DNA from: Polyangiaceae bacterium
GTDB taxonomy: Bacteria; Myxococcota_A; Polyangia; Polyangiales; Polyangiaceae
Length of the DNA stretch: 64,000 nt
Assembly: GCA_022842465.1 (NCBI GenBank)
Contig: JALHPN010000004.1
Location: 1-64,000, forward strand
Direction of reading: 5' to 3'
The notes beneath the pieces are model-generated. The model made no database searches. It was not told the DNA's origin and saw only the letters and a list, made by a program, of their open reading frames with translations. The position numbers were made by a program, and so were the translations under genes. Positions 53,803 to 62,138 of the stretch are shown piece by piece (position 1 is the stretch's first letter; the number at the start of each line of letters is the position of its first letter).

Positions 53803-56571
53803 ATGGTGGGCGACATCGCAGCTTCGAGCTTCTTCCGCCTGCACCCGAACTTGCAGCACGCCATCGTGCATGACCTCGGGTGGCGTTCGTTGCGGCCTGT
53901 CCAGGAGCTCGCCGGTGATGCGATCCTCGATGGGCGCAACTCGGTGATCTTGGCGCCCACGGCCGGCGGCAAGACGGAGGCGAGCATCTTCCCGATCGTC
54001 TCGCAGATCCTGAGCGAGCAGCTCCGTCCCGTCGCGGCGCTCTACATCTGCCCGATCCGCGCGCTCCTCAACAACCAAGAGGATCGCATCCAGCGCTACG
54101 CGCGGATGGTCGGCCTCGACGCCTTCAAGTGGCACGGCGACGTGGGAACGGCGGCGCGCACTCGCTTCGCGCGCGATCCGGCCCACATCCTCATGATCAC
54201 GCCCGAGTCGCTCGAGGTGATGCTCATCGGGCAGCGGCGTGAAGCCCGCGAGCTCCTCAAGGGGCTTCGTACCGTCATCATCGACGAGGTCCACGCCTTC
54301 GCCGCCGACGACCGCGGCGCTCATCTCGCGAGCCTGATCGAGCGGCTCGTGCAGCTCACCGGCTCGGACATCCAGCGTGTCGGACTGTCGGCGACGGTCG
54401 GGAACCCGCAGGTCATCGGGCAGTGGCTCCAGGGATCGAGCCGTCGGGCGTTCCGCCTCGTCGACCCCCCAAAGCCTCCAACGCGCCGAGAGCTCCACGT
54501 CGACTTTCGTGATGGGGTAGGCGCAGCTTCAGCGGCCATCAGTCAGATGTCTCGGGGGAAGAAGAGCCTGGTCTTCGTCGAGAGCCGCTCTCGCGCCGAG
54601 CAAGTCGCCCAGGCGATGACAGGCACGGGCGTCGAGGTGTTCATCCACCACAGTGCGGTGAGCCGAGCCGACCGCGCGCTAGCCGAGTCGCAGTTCACGA
54701 GCGGGCAGAACACGGCGATCGTGTGCACGTCGACGATGGAGCTTGGGATCGATGTCGGCGATCTCGATCAGATCGTTCAGGTCGACGCACCGAGCAGCGT
54801 CGCGTCGTTCCTGCAGCGGATAGGACGCACGGGCCGCCGGGACGACACTCATCAGAACTGCACCTTCGTGTGCCTGACGCCCGAGTCGCTGCTTCAGTCC
54901 GTGGCGATCCTGCGGCTCGTCAACCAAGGCTGGGTAGAAGACGTGCGGCCCGCAGCGCAGGCGATGCACGTGCTCGCGCATCAGATCATGGCGCTGTCGC
55001 TCCAAGAGGGCGGGATCTCGCGCCATCAGCTCTTGCCTTGGGTCGATTCGGCCTACCCCTTCACGAGCATTCGCGAGGAGCGCGTGCAGGAGCTCGTGAA
55101 CACGATGATTGAACGGCAGATCCTCCACGAAGCGGACGGGCTGCTCTCCTTGGGTCAACGCGGTGAGCGGCTCTACGGCCGCCGCAACTTCTTCGAGCTG
55201 TATGCGGTCTTCACGGCGCCGCCGATCCTCCGCGTGACGCACGGACGAGAAGAGGTGGGCTCCGTGCAGTCCCTCTTCGTCTCGATGCACGACCGTGAGA
55301 AGGGCCCGCTCTGCTTTCGCCTGGCCGGTCGCGCGTGGGAGGTCGAGAACGTCGACTGGTCGAAGGGCCTGCTCGAAGTGCATCCCGCCGCGCAGGGGCG
55401 CGTCCCGAGCTGGATCGGCATGCCGAGCCTCCTCTCGACGAAGCTCTGTCAGACGATGCTCGACGTCCTGATCAATCCGGGGCCCGAGGCGGACTGGCTC
55501 AGCGCGGACGCCGCCGGGCAGCTCGCACAGCTACGTGAGGGATATGAGGGCCTGCTAGCCGAAGGCACCGCCCCGATGGAGGAGGACGCCGACGGGGTCC
55601 GCTGGCACACGTTCGGCGGCGGGGCAGTCAACCGCCTGCTCGGCGCCGGCCTCGAATCGGTCACGGGGCGCCGGTGGACCGCCGGGAACCTTTCCATCCA
55701 CTGCAAGGAGGTTGGCCTTTCCGACGCGACGACGGCTGCCCGCGCTCTCCCCGGGCTGGACTGGGAGCGCGTCGCCTCTACCGCCGCGCACGCCATGGCG
55801 CGGGGGATGGTGAGCAAGTTCCAGCCGTGCCTCCCGGAGGATGCCGAGGACCGCTTGCTCGCCGAGCGCCTCTTGGACATCGCGGGGGCCCTTCGGTTTC
55901 TCGCCACGACGAGCGTGAACGGCACGCGGCCGGCGACCCGCCCCGCGGGCCTTCGGCTCGTCGATGCCGAGGCGCACGGCCCCGGGCTACAGCTCGAGCT
56001 GCCGGTCAGGCCCGGCGCGCCCCAGCGTGGGATCAAGAACCCCGTTCAGTGGGTGGACACGCCCGCGGCACTGCGAGAGGTGGCAAGCGAGCTCCGCGCG
56101 ACATCGACCGTAGGCCTCGACGTCGAGACGGCGCTCGACTTCGGCACGCTCTGCCTGATCCAAGTCGCGACGGCGACGAGGACCTACCTCATCGACCCGT
56201 TCGCTGTCGGATCGCTCGACCCAGTCCGCGAGTTGCTGACAGGGTCGACGCCGATCAAGGTGATCCACAATGCTCGATTCGAGCAGCGCGTGCTCGCCGC
56301 GTTGGGGATCGAGCTCGGAGGCGTGTTCGACACCTTGGAGGCGTCACGTCGTGTCCACGGTCGCGAGGTGCTCGGCGGCCATAGCCTCGCGATGGTGTGC
56401 GAGCGGGAGCTCGGCTTCACGCTCGACAAGGGCGAGCAGACGTCGAACTGGAGCCGGCGTCCGCTCGATGCGGAGCAACTCCGGTACGCGGCGCTCGACG
56501 CCGAGGTGCTGTTGGCGTTGTACGAAAAGCTGACCGTGGGCAATCGCCCGCTCGTCGATGGGGGAGCATAG
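53803..56571 (+). CDS. brxHI: BREX-2 Lhr-like helicase BrxHI fused to RNase D-like exonuclease
   Basis: A 922-aa protein. The helicase part (about 1-720) has Walker A APTAGGKTEA (51-60), DEVH in IIDEVHAFAADDRG, SATVGNP, and QRIGRTGRR in the second RecA domain, which identifies an Lhr-like superfamily 2 enzyme. The C-terminal about 180 residues add a DEDDy-type exonuclease: VGLDVE (Asp773, Glu775), IHNARFEQ (822-828, with Glu827 where Asp is usual) and YAALD (Tyr895, Asp899). Typical BrxHI proteins end before this extension. It follows brxD by 5 bp. Confidence 0.88.
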   Translation: MVGDIAASSFFRLHPNLQHAIVHDLGWRSLRPVQELAGDAILDGRNSVILAPTAGGKTEASIFPIVSQILSEQLRPVAALYICPIRALLNNQEDRIQRYARMVGLDAFKWHGDVGTAARTRFARDPAHILMITPESLEVMLIGQRREARELLKGLRTVIIDEVHAFAADDRGAHLASLIERLVQLTGSDIQRVGLSATVGNPQVIGQWLQGSSRRAFRLVDPPKPPTRRELHVDFRDGVGAASAAISQMSRGKKSLVFVESRSRAEQVAQAMTGTGVEVFIHHSAVSRADRALAESQFTSGQNTAIVCTSTMELGIDVGDLDQIVQVDAPSSVASFLQRIGRTGRRDDTHQNCTFVCLTPESLLQSVAILRLVNQGWVEDVRPAAQAMHVLAHQIMALSLQEGGISRHQLLPWVDSAYPFTSIREERVQELVNTMIERQILHEADGLLSLGQRGERLYGRRNFFELYAVFTAPPILRVTHGREEVGSVQSLFVSMHDREKGPLCFRLAGRAWEVENVDWSKGLLEVHPAAQGRVPSWIGMPSLLSTKLCQTMLDVLINPGPEADWLSADAAGQLAQLREGYEGLLAEGTAPMEEDADGVRWHTFGGGAVNRLLGAGLESVTGRRWTAGNLSIHCKEVGLSDATTAARALPGLDWERVASTAAHAMARGMVSKFQPCLPEDAEDRLLAERLLDIAGALRFLATTSVNGTRPATRPAGLRLVDAEAHGPGLQLELPVRPGAPQRGIKNPVQWVDTPAALREVASELRATSTVGLDVETALDFGTLCLIQVATATRTYLIDPFAVGSLDPVRELLTGSTPIKVIHNARFEQRVLAALGIELGGVFDTLEASRRVHGREVLGGHSLAMVCERELGFTLDKGEQTSNWSRRPLDAEQLRYAALDAEVLLALYEKLTVGNRPLVDGGA

Positions 56572-56573
56572 AG

Positions 56574-56711
56574 ATGGCGTCGAGACGACGAGCTTATCCG
56601 CTCGTAGATTTTACATGTGCTGCACTGCGCAGGGCTAGGTGGTCGACCACCGACGCGTGGCGAGCCGTCGAGCGAATGATCGCGTTTCTACCTGCCGAGG
56701 GCAGTGCGTGA
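56574..56711 (+). CDS. possible 45-aa small protein
   Basis: An ATG 2 bp after the brxHI stop opens a 45-codon frame ending TGA at 56709-56711. That stop overlaps the GTG of the next gene (GTGA), the same coupling seen elsewhere in the run. A purine-rich GGGGGAG lies just upstream. The product is basic and probably helical (TTDAWRAVERMIAFL). It is absent from known BREX sets as far as I can recall. It could be spurious, since in this GC-rich DNA short frames are common. Confidence 0.35.
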   Translation: MASRRRAYPLVDFTCAALRRARWSTTDAWRAVERMIAFLPAEGSA

Positions 56712-58630
56712 AGCTGGCGAAGGAAGCCCCCTCGCGACTCCAGGCACTCTCGAGCCTGCTCCTCTCGGTGCCCGATCGGTACCGAAAAAACGAGGACTTC
56801 TTTCGGGCAATCCGCAGGTTCGTGGGGGCGTCGACGCCGGAGGAGCGCGAGACTGCTCTCGGTGACCTCAACGTCTGGGCCCTGCGAAAGCAGATCGAGG
56901 CGGAGACGGAGGGGGCGGAGGGGGCCGCCAAGGGCTTTGCCAAGACGCTGCTCGATGTGCACCCCGAAATCGTCGTGCATGCGCGCCGGGTCCCCCACCT
57001 TGGAGCGCTCGCACCCTTGGCCCCTCTCCCCGCAACACGCTGGGACTACGTGCGCCTGCTACTGCGGACGCTTCTTGAGATGAAGCAGCAGCAACCCGGA
57101 CTTGGTCTCGGCAGCTCCACGTTCGGGATCAACCATGGCAAGTCGTCCCTCTCCGGGCTTGAGATCGCGCAGGCGTGGTCCGTGCTCGGTGGCTACGGTC
57201 ACCTCTTCGGAACCTTCGCGACGGAGCGCGGTGTGCTGTTTGCCCTCGACTCCGACTCAGGTCTGGAGCGTCGGTTCGTGAGCCAGCTTGCAACCGACCT
57301 GCGAACCGCCGGTGAAGATGTCCTTCGGCGACGCGATCTGTATCGCACGTTCTACGTCCTGGCGGGCTGGCGCGCCTCTCGTTGGTCGGGGTCGGCAACC
57401 AGGACGACGGCCCTCCTCCTTCTTCGCAACCTGCTGTCGCCGCCTCCGGACGCAACATGGACGCGTTTGCTCTGGGCGTTCCGGCGGGCGCGCCAGATCG
57501 CCTATACGCGGCTGCACTCGATGCTCGGCGTGTCGATCGCGAGCTCCCCCATCCCGATCCCAAGGGCGGTTCGAGAACTCCGCCCGTTGTCGCAGATCTC
57601 GTTCTTGAACGAGGAGACGGAACCGCGAGGCGCCGTGGCTGGCCTTATTGACGCGCTCGACCGGTTCTACGGCGACGTGTTCTTTACGTCACCAGTGGCG
57701 AGCGAACGCGTACTCAGACACTTGAAGGAGTTCAAGCTCTGGTGGCAGGCGTCGAGCGCCAACCTCGAGGAACGGCTTGAGGCACTCGCCTCCGAGCCGG
57801 TCGATTGGCCAACCTCGAGCACGCCAACCCGCGCTCACTTCGCGCGACTCCATGTGCCTGACGGTGGGATCGGATGGACGAATGAGGTCCGGCAGTGGTT
57901 GAGAGATGGCAACGACACGTGGGACGGCGGCAACTTTCTCATCACGCCGTCGCGCCGCCGGGGTGACGAGTGCAGCGTGGTCGATCTCTACGTCCAGGGT
58001 CCGCCAACGCCGCGGCTCGTTGCTCACGTCGCCTCCATCCTTGCCGCACGCAACGAAGCAACGTGGGCGGCCGCGCAATCAACCCAGGGCACGAGCCGCG
58101 ATCTTTGGCGCTCAGTTGCCGGCTTCGGACTAAGCCTGTTCCAGCTCCTCCTCGCGAAGGGACGGCTAGCGCAGCTCGAACCGGTGTCGGCTGATGGCGG
58201 TGTCGGGCTCGCAATCGCCGCGACGTCGGCGACGTCGGGCTGCGGGCGGATCCATGGCTTCGCGCAACGAGTCGATGAGGAGGCCCGCCGCGCGGAGCTA
58301 GATGCACTGCGCGAGGTCGCCCTGCGGGTGGCGCCACGTGACGCCGTCTGGTTCGCGTTTCTCGGGCGCCTCCGCATCTTGGACGAGGAGTCGGGGAGGC
58401 CGCTCCAGGAGCTCGACGGGATCTTCGCACTGATCGGACGGACCGGTATCGAGTGGCACTTCGTCGAGCACAAAGGCGGCGATGCGGGAGGCATGCGAGG
58501 GCAGCTCGATGAGCTCGCACGTCATCTTGCGGTTGCGGTACCCGCCTGCGACTTCGTCTCCGTCGCCAACGGGAAGGCGGCCCATACAGCAGTGCTCTGG
58601 CCCGCGGCTCCTGCGGAGGAGGGCGTCTGA
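56708..58630 (+). CDS. unknown protein with C-terminal PD-(D/E)XK-like nuclease signature
   Basis: A 640-aa protein with GTG start at 56708. The first about 540 residues have no recognised domain and look largely helical. Near the C-terminus the segment ELDGIFALI (Asp570) and then WHFVEHKGG (Glu587-His588-Lys589), followed by a helix with Gln (GQLDELARHL), gives the D...ExK layout of PD-(D/E)XK nucleases. The assignment rests on this pattern only. Its TGA overlaps the ATG of the following gene by one base. It is first large gene of the set after brxHI. Confidence 0.6.
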   Translation: MKLAKEAPSRLQALSSLLLSVPDRYRKNEDFFRAIRRFVGASTPEERETALGDLNVWALRKQIEAETEGAEGAAKGFAKTLLDVHPEIVVHARRVPHLGALAPLAPLPATRWDYVRLLLRTLLEMKQQQPGLGLGSSTFGINHGKSSLSGLEIAQAWSVLGGYGHLFGTFATERGVLFALDSDSGLERRFVSQLATDLRTAGEDVLRRRDLYRTFYVLAGWRASRWSGSATRTTALLLLRNLLSPPPDATWTRLLWAFRRARQIAYTRLHSMLGVSIASSPIPIPRAVRELRPLSQISFLNEETEPRGAVAGLIDALDRFYGDVFFTSPVASERVLRHLKEFKLWWQASSANLEERLEALASEPVDWPTSSTPTRAHFARLHVPDGGIGWTNEVRQWLRDGNDTWDGGNFLITPSRRRGDECSVVDLYVQGPPTPRLVAHVASILAARNEATWAAAQSTQGTSRDLWRSVAGFGLSLFQLLLAKGRLAQLEPVSADGGVGLAIAATSATSGCGRIHGFAQRVDEEARRAELDALREVALRVAPRDAVWFAFLGRLRILDEESGRPLQELDGIFALIGRTGIEWHFVEHKGGDAGGMRGQLDELARHLAVAVPACDFVSVANGKAAHTAVLWPAAPAEEGV

Positions 58631-59985
58631 TGGTCGCTCACGCCCCCGTGCTCTTGCTCCATCCACGACCGACGGAGCTTCTCTACTGGTCAGCCCCGCT
58701 CGCGGCCGATGGGGACTTTTCACCAGAGGACCCCCTCGCGCTCGACTACATCGGCCAGCAGGTCGGTAACGTGCTCCTCCCGACGCTCACGACGCGGACG
58801 AGCCGGGCTCAGAGCTACGTCGTGGTGCTCTTCGGGCTTCGTCTCGCGGAGACCATGCGCGTAGAGCTCGGCCTGCCCGCAGACGACGGCACGCGCGTCG
58901 CGCTCTTCGAGCGATGGGAGCGCTTCTGGTGCCTTTCGGTGCTCGAGTCGCGCAACGGGCCTCTGCCTCGCGGGGATGAGGACGCCATGCGCGGGATCCG
59001 TGGTGCGAGCCGAGCATGGTTCGCGGGGGACACGCCGCTGCCGCTCGACTTCTCGCTCATCAGCCGTCAATCGGAGCTGGGCTCGCTCGGCGCGTACCTC
59101 TCGTCGCTGCGCGCATCGGGACTGGTCACGCCTGGCACGCTCCGCCCGACCAATCTCGCGACCGAGATCCTCGACGCGTTCTGGGACGAGCCCGAGGCGA
59201 ACGCCAACACGAAGGCTTTCGACGAGTACGCGCACCTCGCGCTCGACCCGTCGTCCAACAGGATCCATCGAAAGCTGGCCAAGGTGACGCTGCGAGGCGT
59301 CGGCGAACGAACACGGCTCAGCTGCTTGCGCGCGCGCGATCGCAAGGCTCAACAAAGTCGCCTCTACGACGCGCTCTTCGCGCGCGTCCGTGACGACAGC
59401 ACGCCGGTTGTTGGTCGCCTCGTCGAACGAGCGATCAAGCAAGGCGTCTCCGATCCGCGCACCTTCTTCGCGGGTGCAGCGGATGGAAGGTATGGATCCG
59501 TGGAAGAGGAGCTCAAGGAGCGCCTCCGCTTCGCGTGGGCGTTCTCCGCCGCTGCCAAGCACTGGCTCGACGCGTTCAATGCCGTCTACAATGAGGCGTG
59601 GAAGGGCGACGGACTCGTCCCGCGCAAGCGCGTCGAGGCCCGACTCAACAGCCGCTTGCCCGACCTCGCGCAGGCGTCGAAGCGCTTGCTCGACGAGCCT
59701 GGCATCGTCCACCTCCGACGCCTGCCCGTCCACGGAAAGGGCTTCGTCGAGCTCGCTTCCTGCGGAGCTACGGCGGGCGCTCCGGCGATCCTCGATGAGC
59801 TCCTTGCCTTCCACGCACGCGTTCAGCACGATCGCCGCGGCGCGAGGGGCTGGATCGGCCTGGAAGGCGACCGAGTCAGCGTTGAGCTTTCGTCGTACAC
59901 GGGGCACCGAGGCGAGACCGCCTATCCGTCGCTCAAGTTCGATGTCGTGCGCTCCCTCCTCCGCGATCTGGGGCGCCTTCCATGA
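58630..59985 (+). CDS. unknown protein of the post-BREX cassette
   Basis: A 451-aa cytosolic protein. No known domain was recognised. The N-terminal part has LALDYIGQQVGNVLLPTLTT and SYVVVLFGLRLAETM, and the middle is helical with basic stretches (LKERLRFAWAFSAAAKHW). It overlaps the preceding gene by 1 bp and the following PLD gene by 4 bp (ATGA), so it is almost certainly expressed with them. It may be the cassette's specificity or scaffold subunit. Confidence 0.6.
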   Translation: MVAHAPVLLLHPRPTELLYWSAPLAADGDFSPEDPLALDYIGQQVGNVLLPTLTTRTSRAQSYVVVLFGLRLAETMRVELGLPADDGTRVALFERWERFWCLSVLESRNGPLPRGDEDAMRGIRGASRAWFAGDTPLPLDFSLISRQSELGSLGAYLSSLRASGLVTPGTLRPTNLATEILDAFWDEPEANANTKAFDEYAHLALDPSSNRIHRKLAKVTLRGVGERTRLSCLRARDRKAQQSRLYDALFARVRDDSTPVVGRLVERAIKQGVSDPRTFFAGAADGRYGSVEEELKERLRFAWAFSAAAKHWLDAFNAVYNEAWKGDGLVPRKRVEARLNSRLPDLAQASKRLLDEPGIVHLRRLPVHGKGFVELASCGATAGAPAILDELLAFHARVQHDRRGARGWIGLEGDRVSVELSSYTGHRGETAYPSLKFDVVRSLLRDLGRLP

Positions 59986-62138
59986 ACCTCGGAAGCGCGC
60001 GCGCGGCCGACCGGCTCGTGGTCGAGGGCAGATGCCTCGGCGCGATCTTTATGTCCTACACGTTCGATCCGCTCTTCTTCGAGGAGACGATCCTCCGCTC
60101 CGTCCTCCGACTCCAGAGCGATCCCGTCGAACAGCAAGCCCGCTTTCTCGATGAGGCGCGCGCTGCGCTCATCGAGACCCCCGTAGCCTGCATCGTGGAT
60201 GCGTCGATGCGGATGCCCGGCAAGCGCATGCCGTACGACCTGCTCGAGGTGACCACACGGACGTTTCATCCGAAGGTGGCCCTCCTCCTCTTCGACACCT
60301 TCGCGCGCGTGCACGTCGGGTCCGGGAATCTCACGCGCGGCGGATACGGCGACAACTCCGAGCTCTTCGTCACGACGGATCTGGCGTACGACGATGGCGC
60401 GTCGGCGGGCCTGCTTCGCGAGCTGGACGCGTTCTTCGAGAGGGTCTCCGGGCTCGCGCGCACGCGGGGCACGCAGCTCGATCTCGTCCGAGCTGAGCTC
60501 GGCCGGCGAATCGTGAGCACACCTTCTTCGGGCGCCGCTAGCCTTGCCCTTCTTCACACCGAAGCCGACACGCCGATCCTCGAGCAGCTCCTCCGACTCG
60601 TCCCCGAAGACGCCAGGATCACACGCGTCGGCGTCCTCGCCCCGTTCTTCGAAAAGGACGACCTCTCGACCGGTGCGGAGATGCGTTCCGTCCTCGGTCG
60701 GCTCGCGACGAGTCGAAAGTCCAAGGACCTGGTGCTCGACATCGGAGTCTCCTGGGACGATGCCGCCGCGGTCGCGAAGCCCGAAGGAGCGGCGCCGAGC
60801 TTCGACGCTGCTGTCGGTGCACTCTGGGCGCGCGTCGAACACGCGGATGACGAGGAGCAGATCGTCCACTACACGCTCGATGGCCTCTCGGCGCAGCAGC
60901 TTCGTGTTCGAGACGCGCGTAGGGTACCCCGGCGCATGCCGCGCGACTTGCTCGAGCAGATGCTCGCGGACGGCAAGACGTGGTCGACACCACGACCGCG
61001 TGTCTTCGCGCCGGCGGCGCTGATCGACGCCGTCGCCGACCTCGCCGATCTCCGGCCGTGGCTCTACCCGACATGGACGCTCGACGACGGGAGGCGGATT
61101 CATCGTCCACTCCACGCGAAGCTCCTGCTCGTCAGCTACGTGCGACGAGGTAGGGCACAGACGCTCGCGCTCGTCGGATCTCCTAACGCGTCGAAGCACG
61201 CCCTCCTCCAGACCCACGCGGATGGCGCGAACGTGGAGCTCGCTCTCGCCATCCTTCTCGATGGCGAGGTGTGCCTCCCCGACGTGGCGACGCCACTCGT
61301 GGCGTGCGACGCCGGCGCCATCGACTGGGCGGAGCGGAGCTTTCCAGACCTGCCGCCCAACCTCGCGATGTGCATCGAGAGCGCGACGTACGATCCGAAG
61401 GCGGCGTCCCTCACGATCGCCTGGGCCGCGCCTTCACCGTACCCGCTTGGTACATGGTCGCTCCGGTACAACGGGGAGCTACTCGGATCGGGCACGGGCC
61501 TCCCGGATGCGCCCACGGTCGTGCAGCCCTTCAACCTGGCTGCGTCGACGAGTGAGATCGAGCTGTTGACCGCGTCGGGCAGTTTCTTCGTCCCCATCTT
61601 CGTGACGGATCTCGTCGCGCTCCCGTCGAATCCGACCGGCCCGTCGCTGAGCCTCGCTGAGCTGCTCATGCTTCTTTCTCGGCGGATCACGATTGAACGC
61701 CTCGAGACCGTGCGGGCAGCTTCACGGACGAGCGGCGATGCCAGCGCGCTAGACGAGCTCTTCGGGGAAGGGTTCGCGCCCACGGACGTCTTCAAGGCGT
61801 GGTGGGCATCGGCGCGGGACCTCGCAGAGCCTGGACGCTCGCTGCCGTCCTTCCGCCGCCTCCTCGAGGGCCCGACTGGCCTTGCCGGCGCCTGGAGCGC
61901 GCTACGGGACGCTGCGGAAAGGGGAGACGAGGTGCGTCGAGAGGAGGGCTGGTTCTACGGAGCCGAGCTCCTTCGCACGCTCGAGCGACTCGAGCTCCCC
62001 GAAGACGCGAGCACCGTAGAGAAGCACGCGTGCGTGGACGTATTCACCGCAAGGCTCCGGGAAGCGCTCTCCGACCTCGCACCTGCCGGAGCCACCTGGG
62101 TGAAACGCGTGGCGAACTTCTACGGGGTGGCGAAGTGA
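59982..62138 (+). CDS. phospholipase D-like (two-HKD) nuclease-family protein
   Basis: A 718-aa protein. Two HKD-type elements are visible: FHPKVALLLFD with GSGNLTRGG (His96, Lys98, then GSGN 113-116), and LHAKLLLV with GSPNAS (His378, Lys380, GSPN 399-402). Spacing resembles the PLD/Tdp1-like nuclease superfamily, used by restriction and defence nucleases. The Asp of the second motif is not obvious. The start overlaps the previous stop, and its own stop overlaps the helicase GTG (GTGA). Confidence 0.75.
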   Translation: MNLGSARAADRLVVEGRCLGAIFMSYTFDPLFFEETILRSVLRLQSDPVEQQARFLDEARAALIETPVACIVDASMRMPGKRMPYDLLEVTTRTFHPKVALLLFDTFARVHVGSGNLTRGGYGDNSELFVTTDLAYDDGASAGLLRELDAFFERVSGLARTRGTQLDLVRAELGRRIVSTPSSGAASLALLHTEADTPILEQLLRLVPEDARITRVGVLAPFFEKDDLSTGAEMRSVLGRLATSRKSKDLVLDIGVSWDDAAAVAKPEGAAPSFDAAVGALWARVEHADDEEQIVHYTLDGLSAQQLRVRDARRVPRRMPRDLLEQMLADGKTWSTPRPRVFAPAALIDAVADLADLRPWLYPTWTLDDGRRIHRPLHAKLLLVSYVRRGRAQTLALVGSPNASKHALLQTHADGANVELALAILLDGEVCLPDVATPLVACDAGAIDWAERSFPDLPPNLAMCIESATYDPKAASLTIAWAAPSPYPLGTWSLRYNGELLGSGTGLPDAPTVVQPFNLAASTSEIELLTASGSFFVPIFVTDLVALPSNPTGPSLSLAELLMLLSRRITIERLETVRAASRTSGDASALDELFGEGFAPTDVFKAWWASARDLAEPGRSLPSFRRLLEGPTGLAGAWSALRDAAERGDEVRREEGWFYGAELLRTLERLELPEDASTVEKHACVDVFTARLREALSDLAPAGATWVKRVANFYGVAK

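Noticed and set aside
36797-56571. Type 1 BREX
   Set aside because: No brxA, brxB or brxL is present. PglW, PglY, BrxD and BrxHI place it in type 2.
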